Assembly: GCA_022709775.1 (NCBI GenBank)
Contig: JAKLIE010000015.1
Span: 1-11,057, forward strand
Length of the DNA stretch: 11,057 bases
Direction of reading: 5' to 3'
Source of the DNA: Pseudomonadota bacterium
GTDB lineage: Bacteria > Pseudomonadota > Gammaproteobacteria > Burkholderiales > Casimicrobiaceae
The position numbers were made by a program, and so were the translations under genes. Below the pieces are notes generated by a model, which was not told where the DNA came from, did not search any database, and saw only the letters and a program-made list of their open reading frames with translations. Positions 1-6,626 of this stretch are shown here, piece after piece; position 1 is the stretch's first letter; each line of letters begins with the position of its first letter.

Positions 1-754
1 TCCAGCCGTCCTTGGCGGGGAACGCCTGGTAGGGCGCCGTCAGGATGTGCGCCGAGCCCGTCGGCCCCGGCGACTCGCCGGTGGCGAAGTGGATCGCCGC
101 CTGCCAGTAGGTCTGCTGCAGCGCCGCTTCCATCAGCGACGTGTCGACGATCTGACCCTCGCCGGTCCGGAGCCTGTGGGCCCACGCGGCGAGGATGCCC
201 GTCACCGCGAGGATGCCGGCGTTGATGTCGGCGACCGGGTTGCCGGTCTTGACCGGCGGCCCGCCCGGCTCGCCGGTGATCGACATCAGGCCCGACACGC
301 CCTGCGCGATCAGGTCGAAGCCGCCCTTGTCGGCATAGGGTCCGTCGCGGCCGTAGCCCGAGATCGCGCAGTAGATCAAGCCGGGATTCGCGGCGGCGAG
401 AACGTCGTAGCCCAGCCCCAGCTTCTCGAGCGTGCCGCGGCGGTAGTTCTCGGTGAGCACGTCCGCATCGCGGACCAGGCGGAGCAGGATCTCGCGTCCC
501 TGCGCGTGCTTGAGGTTGAGCGCGATCCCCCGCTTGTTGCGGTTCAGGATCAGGAAGGGCGCCGAGACGCCGTTGATGCGCGGCTCGCGGTAGCCGCGGG
601 AATCGTCGCCGCCGGGCAGCTTCTCGACCTTGACGACGTCGGCCCCCATGTCGGCGAGCATCATGCCGGCGGTCGGACCCGCCATGATCTGCGCGAGCTC
701 GAGCACGCGCATGCCCGCGAGCGGCCCTGCCCCGCCCTTGTTCGGCGGCGTCAT
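1..754 (-). CDS. CaiB/BaiF (class III) CoA-transferase, C-terminus cut off by window edge
   Basis: Family III CoA-transferases move CoA from a donor thioester, often succinyl-CoA, to a free carboxylic acid in the cytoplasm. The 251 visible residues open with the family's N-terminal fold (LAGMRVLELAQIMAGP at 12-27, then MLADMGADVVKVEKLPGGD at 32-50). They also contain NRNKRGIALNLK (71-82) and PVADINAG (173-180), where Asp176 matches the catalytic aspartate that forms the acyl anhydride. Family members are about 400 residues, so roughly 150 are missing to the left. The ATG overlaps the stop of the crotonase gene by one base (TGATG). An AAGGG ribosome site lies 6 bases upstream (761-765), which settles the start. 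It is the last visible gene of the TRAP run, so it probably activates the imported acid or a product of it. Family membership is clear; the substrate is unknown. Confidence 0.93.
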   Translation of the reverse strand, partial: MTPPNKGGAGPLAGMRVLELAQIMAGPTAGMMLADMGADVVKVEKLPGGDDSRGYREPRINGVSAPFLILNRNKRGIALNLKHAQGREILLRLVRDADVLTENYRRGTLEKLGLGYDVLAAANPGLIYCAISGYGRDGPYADKGGFDLIAQGVSGLMSITGEPGGPPVKTGNPVADINAGILAVTGILAAWAHRLRTGEGQIVDTSLMEAALQQTYWQAAIHFATGESPGPTGSAHILTAPYQAFPAKDGW

Positions 755-1533
755 CAGCGGCCCTTGAAGTCCGGTTTCGTCTTCGCGAGGAACGCCGCGT
801 AGCCGATGCGGAAGTCCTCGGTGTCGAAGCAGTCGAAGCACTCGTCGTACTCGTGGGGCGCGATCGGCGTGCCCTGCGCCAGGCGGCGCGCGAACTGCTT
901 GTGCCAGCGGGCGACGAGCGGTGCGCCCTCCGCGATGCGCCGCGCGGTCGCCATCGCCTCGGCCGCGACCTCGGCGTCCGCGACGACGCGCGTGACGAGC
1001 CCCTTCTCCCTCGCTTCGGCGGCGTCGAAGATCCGGCCTTCGAGCAGGATCTCGAGCGCGACGACCGGACCGACGAGCCGCACGATCGGCGCCATCTCCG
1101 GGTAGGCCATTACCAGGCCCAGATTCTTGATCGGCGCGCCGAAGCGGCTCGACGTGCCGCAGATGCGCAGGTCGCACAGCGCGACGATCTCGAGCCCGCC
1201 GCCCACGCAGATTCCGTGGATCTGCGCGACCAGCGGATGACGGCACTGCACGAACGCCTCGGCGGTCCGGTGCATCACCTGGCCGTACTCGACCGCCTGC
1301 GCCTTGTTCGCGCGCTCCGTCGCGAACTCGGCGATGTCGTTGCCCGGCGAGAACGCGCGCTCGCCCGCCCCGCGCACGACGATGCAGCGCACGTCGTCGT
1401 CGGCCGACAGCGCCGCGATCGCGTCGCCGAGCATCCCCCACATCGGGCGCGTCATCGCGTTGAGCTTGTCGGGGCGGTTCAGAACGACGGTGGCGATCGT
1501 GCCTTCACGGTCGACGCGAACGAGCTCGTTCAT
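754..1533 (-). CDS. Enoyl-CoA hydratase/isomerase (crotonase) family protein lacking the second catalytic Glu
   Basis: This 259-residue protein has the normal length of a single-domain crotonase, a cytoplasmic family that works on acyl-CoA thioesters. Visible family marks are VVLNRPDKLNAM (16-27), the oxyanion-hole segment GERAFSPGNDIAEF (57-70), HGICVGGGLEI (106-116) and the C-terminal AAFLAKTKPDFKGR. Glu115 in GGGLEI matches Glu144 of rat hydratase. At the second catalytic position, where hydratases read FGQPEI, this protein reads FGAPIK (131-136), so Ile135 replaces Glu164. Ordinary hydratase chemistry uses both acids, so the reaction may differ (isomerase, decarboxylase, hydrolase or specialised lyase). 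The ATG follows the TRAP large-subunit stop by 5 bases with no clear ribosome site, suggesting translational coupling. A longer open frame continues upstream, but it is antisense-type noise across the TRAP gene. Family is certain; reaction is not. Confidence 0.93.
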   Translation of the reverse strand: MNELVRVDREGTIATVVLNRPDKLNAMTRPMWGMLGDAIAALSADDDVRCIVVRGAGERAFSPGNDIAEFATERANKAQAVEYGQVMHRTAEAFVQCRHPLVAQIHGICVGGGLEIVALCDLRICGTSSRFGAPIKNLGLVMAYPEMAPIVRLVGPVVALEILLEGRIFDAAEAREKGLVTRVVADAEVAAEAMATARRIAEGAPLVARWHKQFARRLAQGTPIAPHEYDECFDCFDTEDFRIGYAAFLAKTKPDFKGR

Positions 1534-1538
1534 CGGGG

Positions 1539-2825
1539 CTACCGGTAGAAGTAGTTGACGAGGCCCATGCCCGTCACGGGGACGTAGGTCACGAGCAGCA
1601 GCACGGCCACGAGCACCGCGATGAACCAGACGTTCACGCGCGTCACCGCCCAGACCGACTCCTTCGCGATCGAGCTGGCGACCATCAGCACGCTCGCGAC
1701 CGGCGGCGTCTGCTGGCCGATGCCGAGGTTGATCGTGACGATCAGGCCGAAGTGGACCGGGTCGATGCCGACCGCGCGCACGAGCGGCATCACGACCGGC
1801 ACGACGAGGATGATCGCCGCGGCCGAGTGCAGGAACATGCCGAGCAGCAGGAACAGGAGGTTCAGCAGCGCGAGCACCACCCACTTGTTGCTCGTGAGCT
1901 CGGCCGCGGCTTTCGCGAGCTGCTGCGGCGCCTGCACCTCGGTGAGGTAGGTGCCGAGCAGCGCGCTGGTCGCGACGAGCAGCATGACGACCGCCGTCTG
2001 CACGCCTCCCTCGACGATCGCCTTCCGCAGCGCGCGCAGGTCGAGCTCCCGGTAGACGACCAGCCCGACGACGAGCGCGGCGACGACCGCGAGCGCCGCG
2101 CCCTCGGTCGCCGTGACGAAACCGCCGAAGATGCCGCCCAGGATGATGATCGGCAGCAGGAACGCCCAGAGCGCCTCGCGGGCCGTCCTGCCAACGCGCC
2201 CCCACGAGAACGCCGCCTCGCGCGGGAGGTCGTAGCGGCGCGCGAACCACGACGCCATCGCCATCAGGCCCAGCCCGCCCAGGATGCCCGGCACGATGCC
2301 CGCGACGAAGAGCTGCACGACCGAGGTCTCCGCCATCACCGCGTAGAGGATCATCGGGATCGACGGCGGGATGATGACCGCGAGCGTCGCCGCCGACGAC
2401 ATCACGGCGGCGGCGAACGGCGCCGGGTAGCCCTTCGACTTCATGCCGGGGATCAGGATCGAGCCGAGCGCGGCGACGTCCGCGACGGCCGAGCCGGAGA
2501 TCTCGGCGAAGAACAGCGACGCGCCGATCGACACGTGCGAGAGGCCGCCTCGGATCCAGCCGAACAGCGCCGACGCGAACGCGATCAGCCGCTGCGAGAT
2601 GCCCGACGCGTTCATGATCGCGCCGGCGAGGATGAACAGCGGGATCGCGAGCAGCGGGAAGTTCGTCGCGCCGTTGTAGGCGACGATCGGCAGGTTGGGC
2701 AGGCTCTCGAGCCCGTGCGTTGCGAGCATCGCGACGACCGCGACGACGCCGAGCGACACGGCGATCGGGACGTTCAGCAGCACGAGCGCGAGCACGGCCG
2801 CGAAGAGCAGGAGCATCGTCGCCAC
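1539..2825 (-). CDS. dctM: TRAP transporter large permease subunit (DctM-type)
   Basis: This is the large integral membrane subunit of a tripartite ATP-independent periplasmic transporter. It carries the ion-driven transport path for an organic acid in the inner membrane. It is 428 residues long, typical of the family, and hydrophobic throughout, consistent with 11-12 membrane segments. DctM marks are LNVPIAVSLG (17-26), EISGSAVADVAALG (108-121), IIPPSIPMILYA (151-162), GGFVTATEGAALAV (234-247) and the second-half repeat INLGIGQQTPPV (365-376). The start is taken as GTG at 2825 rather than ATG at 2816, because a TAGGA ribosome site (2833-2837), made partly from the stop of the preceding gene, is 7 bases from GTG and 16 from ATG. 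It lies 9 bases after the small subunit gene. The symbol is the family name and does not imply C4-dicarboxylate specificity. Confidence 0.97.
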   Translation of the reverse strand: MATMLLLFAAVLALVLLNVPIAVSLGVVAVVAMLATHGLESLPNLPIVAYNGATNFPLLAIPLFILAGAIMNASGISQRLIAFASALFGWIRGGLSHVSIGASLFFAEISGSAVADVAALGSILIPGMKSKGYPAPFAAAVMSSAATLAVIIPPSIPMILYAVMAETSVVQLFVAGIVPGILGGLGLMAMASWFARRYDLPREAAFSWGRVGRTAREALWAFLLPIIILGGIFGGFVTATEGAALAVVAALVVGLVVYRELDLRALRKAIVEGGVQTAVVMLLVATSALLGTYLTEVQAPQQLAKAAAELTSNKWVVLALLNLLFLLLGMFLHSAAAIILVVPVVMPLVRAVGIDPVHFGLIVTINLGIGQQTPPVASVLMVASSIAKESVWAVTRVNVWFIAVLVAVLLLVTYVPVTGMGLVNYFYR

Positions 2826-2832
2826 GGCCGTG

Positions 2833-2837
2833 TCCTA
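2833..2837 (-). promoter_or_regulatory. Ribosome binding site deciding the GTG start of the TRAP large subunit
   Basis: On the minus strand the bases TAGGA include the TAG stop of the small subunit gene and lie 7 bases before GTG at 2825. The nearby in-frame ATG (2816) is 16 bases away and has no ribosome site of its own. Sharing the stop codon with the next ribosome site suggests coupled translation of the two membrane subunits. Confidence 0.5.
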
Positions 2838-3386
2838 GTGCGTGCCGTCGGCCAGCGAGAGGCCGCCCGGCGCCGCGGGAGGCTCGCGCGCGCCGACGAG
2901 GTCGACGAGATGCAGCACCTCGGCGACGACGATCAGCGCCGACGACACCGGGATCACCGACTGCACGATGCTCATCGGGATCCACGGCAGGCTCACCAGC
3001 GCGTCGGTGGCGAGGACCGGCAGGATGCTCGCGCCGACCCAGCACAGGAGCGCGAAGAACGCGATCACGACGAGCTGCGCCGCGATCGCGAACGCGCGGC
3101 GCGCGCGCCACGGCATCGCGTCGATCACCTCGGGACAGCCGATGTGCGCGCGCTTGACCGACGCGAGCGCGGCGCCGTAGAACGTGAGCCACGCGAGAAG
3201 CACGCTCGCGACCTCGTCGTACCAGATGAGCGAGTGGCCGATGCTGCGGAACACCACGCCGAGCGTGACCTCGGCGGCCATCACCACCATCAGCGCGCCG
3301 ACGAGGACCTCGAGCGCGCGGCCGTAGCGGTCGAGATGCCGCTGGACCCTCGACGGGCGAGGGCCCTGCCCTGCGGGAGCCGTCAT
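2835..3386 (-). CDS. dctQ: TRAP transporter small permease subunit (DctQ-type)
   Basis: This is the small membrane subunit of the TRAP transporter, which pairs with the large subunit in the inner membrane. The 183 residues show four hydrophobic stretches, near 27-47, 59-78, 98-123 and 137-162, matching the usual four-helix DctQ topology. WYDEVASVLLAW (55-66) matches the conserved W-x-E-E-like segment at the second helix. The segment AHIGCPEVIDAMP (80-92) matches the loop after it, and WIPMSIVQSVIPVSSALIV (135-153) matches the last helix. A basic N-terminus of about 20 residues precedes the first helix. It lies 10 bases after the binding-protein gene and 9 before the large subunit. No strong ribosome site is seen; an AGG that includes the previous stop codon lies 9 bases upstream. 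The symbol is the family name only. Confidence 0.95.
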   Translation of the reverse strand: MTAPAGQGPRPSRVQRHLDRYGRALEVLVGALMVVMAAEVTLGVVFRSIGHSLIWYDEVASVLLAWLTFYGAALASVKRAHIGCPEVIDAMPWRARRAFAIAAQLVVIAFFALLCWVGASILPVLATDALVSLPWIPMSIVQSVIPVSSALIVVAEVLHLVDLVGAREPPAAPGGLSLADGTH

Positions 3387-3396
3387 GCCGGCGCGC

Positions 3397-4401
3397 CTAC
3401 TGGCCGAGCGCGACGGCGCGGTCGATCAGCTCCTTCGCGCCCGGGACTTCCTTGCCGAACTCCTCGTAGATCGGTTTGCTCGCGGCGACGAACGCGGTCT
3501 TGTCGACGTCGTTCGCCTGCATGCCGGCGGCCTTGAGCTTCCCGAGGAGGTCGTTCTCCTCCTTCGCCGCGGTCTGGTAGACGAACGCCTGCGTCTCCTT
3601 CGCCGTCTCCTCGAGGACCTTGCGCACGTCGGCGGGCAGCGACTCCCACTTCTTCGTGCCGACCGTCAGGTACGCGGGCGTGTAGACGTGGCCGGACAGC
3701 GACAGGTACTTCTGCACTTCCTGCAGCTTCGCCGAGTAGATCTGCGTGAACGGGTTCTCCTGGCCGTCCATCACGCCGGTCTGCAGCGCGGTGAAGAGCT
3801 CGGAGAACTTCATCGGACTCGGGTTCGCGCCGTAGGCCTGGAACATCTTGACGCGCCACTTGCCCTCGGGGACGCGCAGCTTGATGCCCTGCAGGTCGGC
3901 GGGCACGCGGATCGGGCGCTTGCTGTTCGTGATGTGGCGCACGCCGTTCTCCCAGACGGCGAGCACCGTCAGGCCCTTCCTGTTCGCCTCGGGTGCGAGC
4001 TTGGGCCAGAAGATCTCGCGCTCGATGCGGCCCATGTGCTGGCGGTCCTTGACGATGTAGGGCATCTCGAAGATGCCGAACAGGTCGACCTCGGAACTCA
4101 TGACGGTCGAGGGTACCGCCATGTCGAGCGTCCCGAGCTTGAGCTTCTGGATCATCTCCTTGTCGCCGCCGAGCTGGCTGGAGCCGAAGACGACGACCTT
4201 CGCCTTGCTGCCGAGCTTCGCGTTGGCGCGCTTCGCGAACTCGTCGGCGGAGGCCTGGAACAGCGAGCCGGGCTCGCCGACGTGGCCGAGCTTGATCTCG
4301 ACCTGCGCGTGCGCCGCGCCGGCGAAGGCGAGGCCGGCGGCGAGCGTCGCGAGCGTGCGGAGGACGGTGCGGCGGGGTGTCGCGCGGGTCGGGACGTTCA
4401 T
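3397..4401 (-). CDS. dctP: TRAP transporter periplasmic solute-binding protein (DctP family) with signal peptide
   Basis: This 334-residue periplasmic receptor captures the substrate and passes it to the TRAP membrane subunits. A basic N-terminus and hydrophobic stretch end in AHA at 30-32, giving a likely signal peptidase cut before Gln33. The motif PRRTVLR (9-15) is close to a twin-arginine (Tat) signal. Mature-protein family marks are EIKLGHVGEPGS (35-46), GTLDMAVPST (90-99), GIKLRVPE (172-179) and ELFTALQTGVMDGQENP (201-217). Arg176 matches the arginine that usually clamps the ligand carboxylate, so the ligand is very probably a carboxylic acid. A strong AGGAGG ribosome site (4408-4413) sits 6 bases before the ATG, the best in the operon, as expected for a subunit needed in excess. 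An 82-base gap without a visible terminator separates it from the aminotransferase upstream. Confidence 0.96.
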   Translation of the reverse strand: MNVPTRATPRRTVLRTLATLAAGLAFAGAAHAQVEIKLGHVGEPGSLFQASADEFAKRANAKLGSKAKVVVFGSSQLGGDKEMIQKLKLGTLDMAVPSTVMSSEVDLFGIFEMPYIVKDRQHMGRIEREIFWPKLAPEANRKGLTVLAVWENGVRHITNSKRPIRVPADLQGIKLRVPEGKWRVKMFQAYGANPSPMKFSELFTALQTGVMDGQENPFTQIYSAKLQEVQKYLSLSGHVYTPAYLTVGTKKWESLPADVRKVLEETAKETQAFVYQTAAKEENDLLGKLKAAGMQANDVDKTAFVAASKPIYEEFGKEVPGAKELIDRAVALGQ

Positions 4402-4407
4402 GAGGCT

Positions 4408-4413
4408 CCTCCT
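4408..4413 (-). promoter_or_regulatory. Strong Shine-Dalgarno site of the TRAP binding-protein gene
   Basis: A full AGGAGG (minus strand) lies 6 bases before the ATG at 4401. It is clearly stronger than the sites of the other genes in the run. This fits the need for more binding protein than membrane subunits. Confidence 0.75.
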
Positions 4414-4483
4414 GGGAAGTGTCGTTGCATTCGGTCCGCGGTGCGCTCTGCGGCGCGCTCGCGGCGTTGCTGCGTCTTCGGTG

Positions 4484-5689
4484 TCACGCCGCCCGCGGCA
4501 GCGCGTGGCGCGCCGCGTCGACCAGGTAGCCCGTCGCGGCGTCGACGCCGCCCTTGCGGTGCGGCACGCCGGCGAGCGCGAGGCCCATCTCGACGCCGGC
4601 GAGCGTGCCGCACAGCATCAGGTCGTTGAACCAGCCCAGGTGTCCGATGCGGAACACCTTGCCCGAGAGCTTGCCCAGCCCCTGGCCGAGCGACATGTCG
4701 TAGCGTTCGAGCACGATTCGGCGGAACGCGTCGGCGCTGTGCCCTTCGGGCATCACGACGCCGGTCAGCACCGAGCTGTAGTCGGCGGCCTCCGCGCACT
4801 GGATCTCGAGCCCCCAGGCGCGCACGGCGCGCCGCGTCGCCTCGCCGAAGCGGTCGTGGCGCGCGTACACGTTGGGCAGGCCTTCCTCGAACAGCATCGC
4901 GAGCGCCTCGGCCAGCCCGTAGAGCAGGTTGGTCGCCGGCGTGTACGGGAAATACCCGCTCGCGTTGATCGCGAGCATCTCGCGCCAGTCCCAGTACGAC
5001 CGCGGCATCCTCGCGTGCCCGGCGGCGGCGAGCGCCTTCGCCGAGAACGCGTTGAACGAAAGCCCCGGCGGCAACATCAGCCCCTTCTGCGAACCGCCGA
5101 TCGAGACGTCGACGCCCCACTCGTCGTGGCGGTAGTCGAGCGACCCCAGCGAGCTGATCGTGTCGACCATCAGGAGGGCCGGATGTCCGGTGCGGTCGAT
5201 CGCCGCGCGTACCGCCGGGACGTGGGTCACCGTTCCGGTCGCGGTCTCGTTGTGGACGACGCAGACGGCCTTGATCGCCTGCGCCCTGTCCGCGGCGAGG
5301 CGCGCTTCGAGCGCGGGCACGTCCGCGCCCCGGCGCCAGTCGCCGGGCACGATGTCGACGGCGAGCGACAGCCGCTCGGCGAGCCTTTTCCACAGCATCG
5401 CGAAGTGGCCGGTCTCGGCCATCAGGACGCGGTCGCCGGGCGAGAGCGTGTTGACGAGCGCGGCTTCCCACGCGCCGGTCCCGGATGCCGGGTAGATGAC
5501 GACGTTGGCCTCGGTCGCGAACACGCGCTTCATGCCCGCAAGCACGGTCCTGCCCAGCTCGCCGAATTCGGGACCGCGATGGTCGATCGTCGGTCGGTCG
5601 ATCGCGCGCAGCACACGGTCGGGAACGTTCGTCGGCCCCGGGATCTGCAGGAAGTGGCGGCCGGACGGACGGGGGACGGCAGTGGGCAT
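4484..5689 (-). CDS. PLP-dependent class V aminotransferase, glyoxylate-type (serine/alanine/aspartate--glyoxylate aminotransferase family)
   Basis: This 401-residue cytoplasmic enzyme should transfer an amino group to a 2-oxoacid such as glyoxylate, making glycine. Family marks in order are IPGPTNVP (16-23), PTIDHRGPEFG (33-43), ASGTGAWE (68-75, PLP phosphate contact), HNETATG (146-152), MVDTISSLGS (174-183, Asp176 to the PLP ring), GGSQKGLMLPPG (198-209, Lys202 forming the Schiff base), YTPATNLLYGL (249-259) and VFRIGHLG (345-352, Arg347 for the substrate carboxylate). It resembles serine-glyoxylate aminotransferase (SgaA) and the aspartate-glyoxylate enzyme BhcA about equally, so the amino donor is open. 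The ATG at 5689 is chosen because AGGGA lies 8 bases upstream (5698-5702) and the fold starts right after it; the frame continues upstream without a better start. It is the first gene leftward from the operator region and is probably co-transcribed with the TRAP run. Confidence 0.93.
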   Translation of the reverse strand: MPTAVPRPSGRHFLQIPGPTNVPDRVLRAIDRPTIDHRGPEFGELGRTVLAGMKRVFATEANVVIYPASGTGAWEAALVNTLSPGDRVLMAETGHFAMLWKRLAERLSLAVDIVPGDWRRGADVPALEARLAADRAQAIKAVCVVHNETATGTVTHVPAVRAAIDRTGHPALLMVDTISSLGSLDYRHDEWGVDVSIGGSQKGLMLPPGLSFNAFSAKALAAAGHARMPRSYWDWREMLAINASGYFPYTPATNLLYGLAEALAMLFEEGLPNVYARHDRFGEATRRAVRAWGLEIQCAEAADYSSVLTGVVMPEGHSADAFRRIVLERYDMSLGQGLGKLSGKVFRIGHLGWFNDLMLCGTLAGVEMGLALAGVPHRKGGVDAATGYLVDAARHALPRAA

Positions 5690-5742
5690 GGAAGCGATCC
5701 CTGGCGCGGTCGTGACGCGATCGGATGACAGCGTGCACGAGA

Positions 5743-5753
5743 TGGTATACAAA
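5743..5753 (-). promoter_or_regulatory. Left GntR/FCD-type operator, inverted copy
   Basis: The bases TGGTATACAAA are an exact inverted copy of the site at 5878-5888. The centre GTATAC (5745-5750) is itself a palindrome, and GGTATA or GTATAC cores are typical of FCD-family GntR operators such as those of NanR. The site lies 54 bases before the aminotransferase start, where bound regulator could block or steer leftward transcription. That the regulator encoded at 5889 binds it is inferred from position and motif. Confidence 0.7.
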
Positions 5754-5787
5754 TCGCATGCTACCGAACGCTTACCCGGCGCGCAAC

Positions 5788-5811
5788 GGGCCCCTGCAGC
5801 GAGCAGGGCCT
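5788..5811 (+). other. Potential hairpin in the leader ahead of the regulator gene
   Basis: CCCTGC (5792-5797) pairs with GCAGGG (5803-5808) around an AGCGA loop. One bulged C (5791) then allows two or three further pairs (5788-5790 with 5809-5811). No T tract follows, so it is not a normal intrinsic terminator. It may be only chance pairing in GC-rich DNA, or a leader structure if transcription of the regulator starts upstream. Confidence 0.25.
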
Positions 5812-5877
5812 GGCGTTTCCCATGTGGGAGGGAGAGCCTTCCGCGGGTTGCCGGGACACCTCGGACGGCATCGAAGG

Positions 5878-5888
5878 TTTGTATACCA
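5878..5888 (+). promoter_or_regulatory. Right GntR/FCD-type operator, touching the regulator start codon
   Basis: TTTGTATACCA is the exact inverse of the left site, and its last base immediately precedes the ATG at 5889. It lies between the likely ribosome site (GAAGG, 5873-5877) and the start codon. A bound repressor here would block elongation from any upstream promoter, implying autoregulation. Centre-to-centre distance to the left site is 136 bases. Confidence 0.7.
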
Positions 5889-6626
5889 ATGAACGAGTTC
5901 GACGATCTCCCCCTCGATGCAACGCCTGATCGCCGGGTCGCCGCAGGGGACCGGGAAGACGCCCCGGCGCGCCGTCCGGCGACGCTGCCGCGGGCGATCG
6001 CTGCGCGCCTGCGCGAGTTGATCACGGAAGGCGTCGTCGGCCCCGGCGCGCGGCTCAACGAGCGCGCGCTCTGCGAACGGCTCGGCGCGTCGCGTACGCC
6101 GCTGCGCGAAGCGTTCCGGCTGCTCGCGGCCGATGGGCTCGTCGAGCTCGAGCCCAACCGGGGCGCGCGCGTCGTCGCGCTGTCGGTGCGGGACATCCGC
6201 GAACTCTTCGAGGTGATGGGGACGCTCGAGGCCCTCGCCGGCGAGCTCGCCTGCCGTCGCATCGGCGATGCCGAAGTCGCGGAGCTGAAGGCGCTCACGT
6301 TCGAGATGCTCGCCTGCCACGCGCGGAGCGACCTGCCCGCGTACTACCGGATCAACCGCGCGATCCACGACCGCATCGCGCTCGCCGCGGACAACGGGAT
6401 GCTGCGCCGGACCTACCAGTCGCTCAACGCTCGCATCCAGAACCTGCGCTTCCGGTCGAACTTCGACCGCGCGAAATGGGATCTCGCGGCGCGCGAGCAC
6501 GTCGAGATGGTGGAGCTGCTCGAACGGCGCGACGGCGTGGGGCTCGCGGTCCTGCTGCGCGGTCACCTCGCCCGCAAGTGCGACGCCGTGCTCGAAGGCC
6601 TCGGCGGCGAGGGCGCGAGCGCATGA
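5889..6626 (+). CDS. GntR-family transcriptional regulator, FCD (FadR C-terminal) subfamily
   Basis: This 245-residue cytoplasmic DNA-binding regulator has a GntR winged helix at about 32-99. Visible marks are LPRAIAARLRELI (33-45), ARLNERALCERLGASRTPLREA (54-75, in which SRTPLREA is the classic recognition helix) and DGLVELEPNRGARVV (82-96). A helical FCD ligand domain follows at about 101-238. Asn156, His160, His204 and His226 match the metal-binding set typical of FCD proteins, which usually sense small carboxylates through a bound metal. The ATG is preceded by GAAGG at 11 bases, a slightly long spacing, and directly abuts an operator copy. About 30 acidic and charged residues precede the HTH. 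Its stop overlaps the dehydrogenase start (ATGA), so the two genes are co-transcribed and probably translationally coupled. The likely effector is the pathway substrate or an intermediate. Confidence 0.94.
   Translation: MNEFDDLPLDATPDRRVAAGDREDAPARRPATLPRAIAARLRELITEGVVGPGARLNERALCERLGASRTPLREAFRLLAADGLVELEPNRGARVVALSVRDIRELFEVMGTLEALAGELACRRIGDAEVAELKALTFEMLACHARSDLPAYYRINRAIHDRIALAADNGMLRRTYQSLNARIQNLRFRSNFDRAKWDLAAREHVEMVELLERRDGVGLAVLLRGHLARKCDAVLEGLGGEGASA

Larger units (their letters stand above)
5690..5888. promoter_or_regulatory. Divergent control region between aminotransferase and GntR regulator genes
   Basis: This 199-base region must hold the promoters for both transcription directions. 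It contains two inverted GTATAC-centred sites (5743-5753 and 5878-5888), a short hairpin (5788-5811) and a dyad TCCCA-TG-TGGGA (5818-5829). No convincing -35/-10 pair was found on either strand. TATACC inside the left site could serve as a -10 for leftward transcription, but the bases about 17 upstream (AGCGTT on the minus strand) are a poor -35. Activator-dependent or weak promoters are therefore possible. Confidence 0.6.

Noticed and set aside
1752..3536. Plus-strand open frame of 594 codons across the TRAP membrane genes
   Set aside because: Arg/Asp/His-rich shadow of two recognisable membrane proteins on the opposite strand.
4438..4460. Near-direct repeat GCGGTGCGCTC / GCGGCGCGCTC with a 12-base period in the gap before the TRAP binding-protein gene
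   Set aside because: Only two imperfect copies in strongly GC-biased DNA; no pairing partner or known motif supports a function.
4073..5728. Plus-strand open frame of 551 codons opposite the aminotransferase
   Set aside because: Antisense shadow; the minus strand carries the PLP lysine and all class V motifs.
5758..5892. Small 44-residue open frame whose TGA overlaps the gntR ATG
   Set aside because: The ATGA overlap is tempting as a leader peptide, but there is no ribosome site before 5758 and many third positions are A or T (about 63 percent GC at third positions against about 90 percent or more in neighbouring genes). It looks non-coding.
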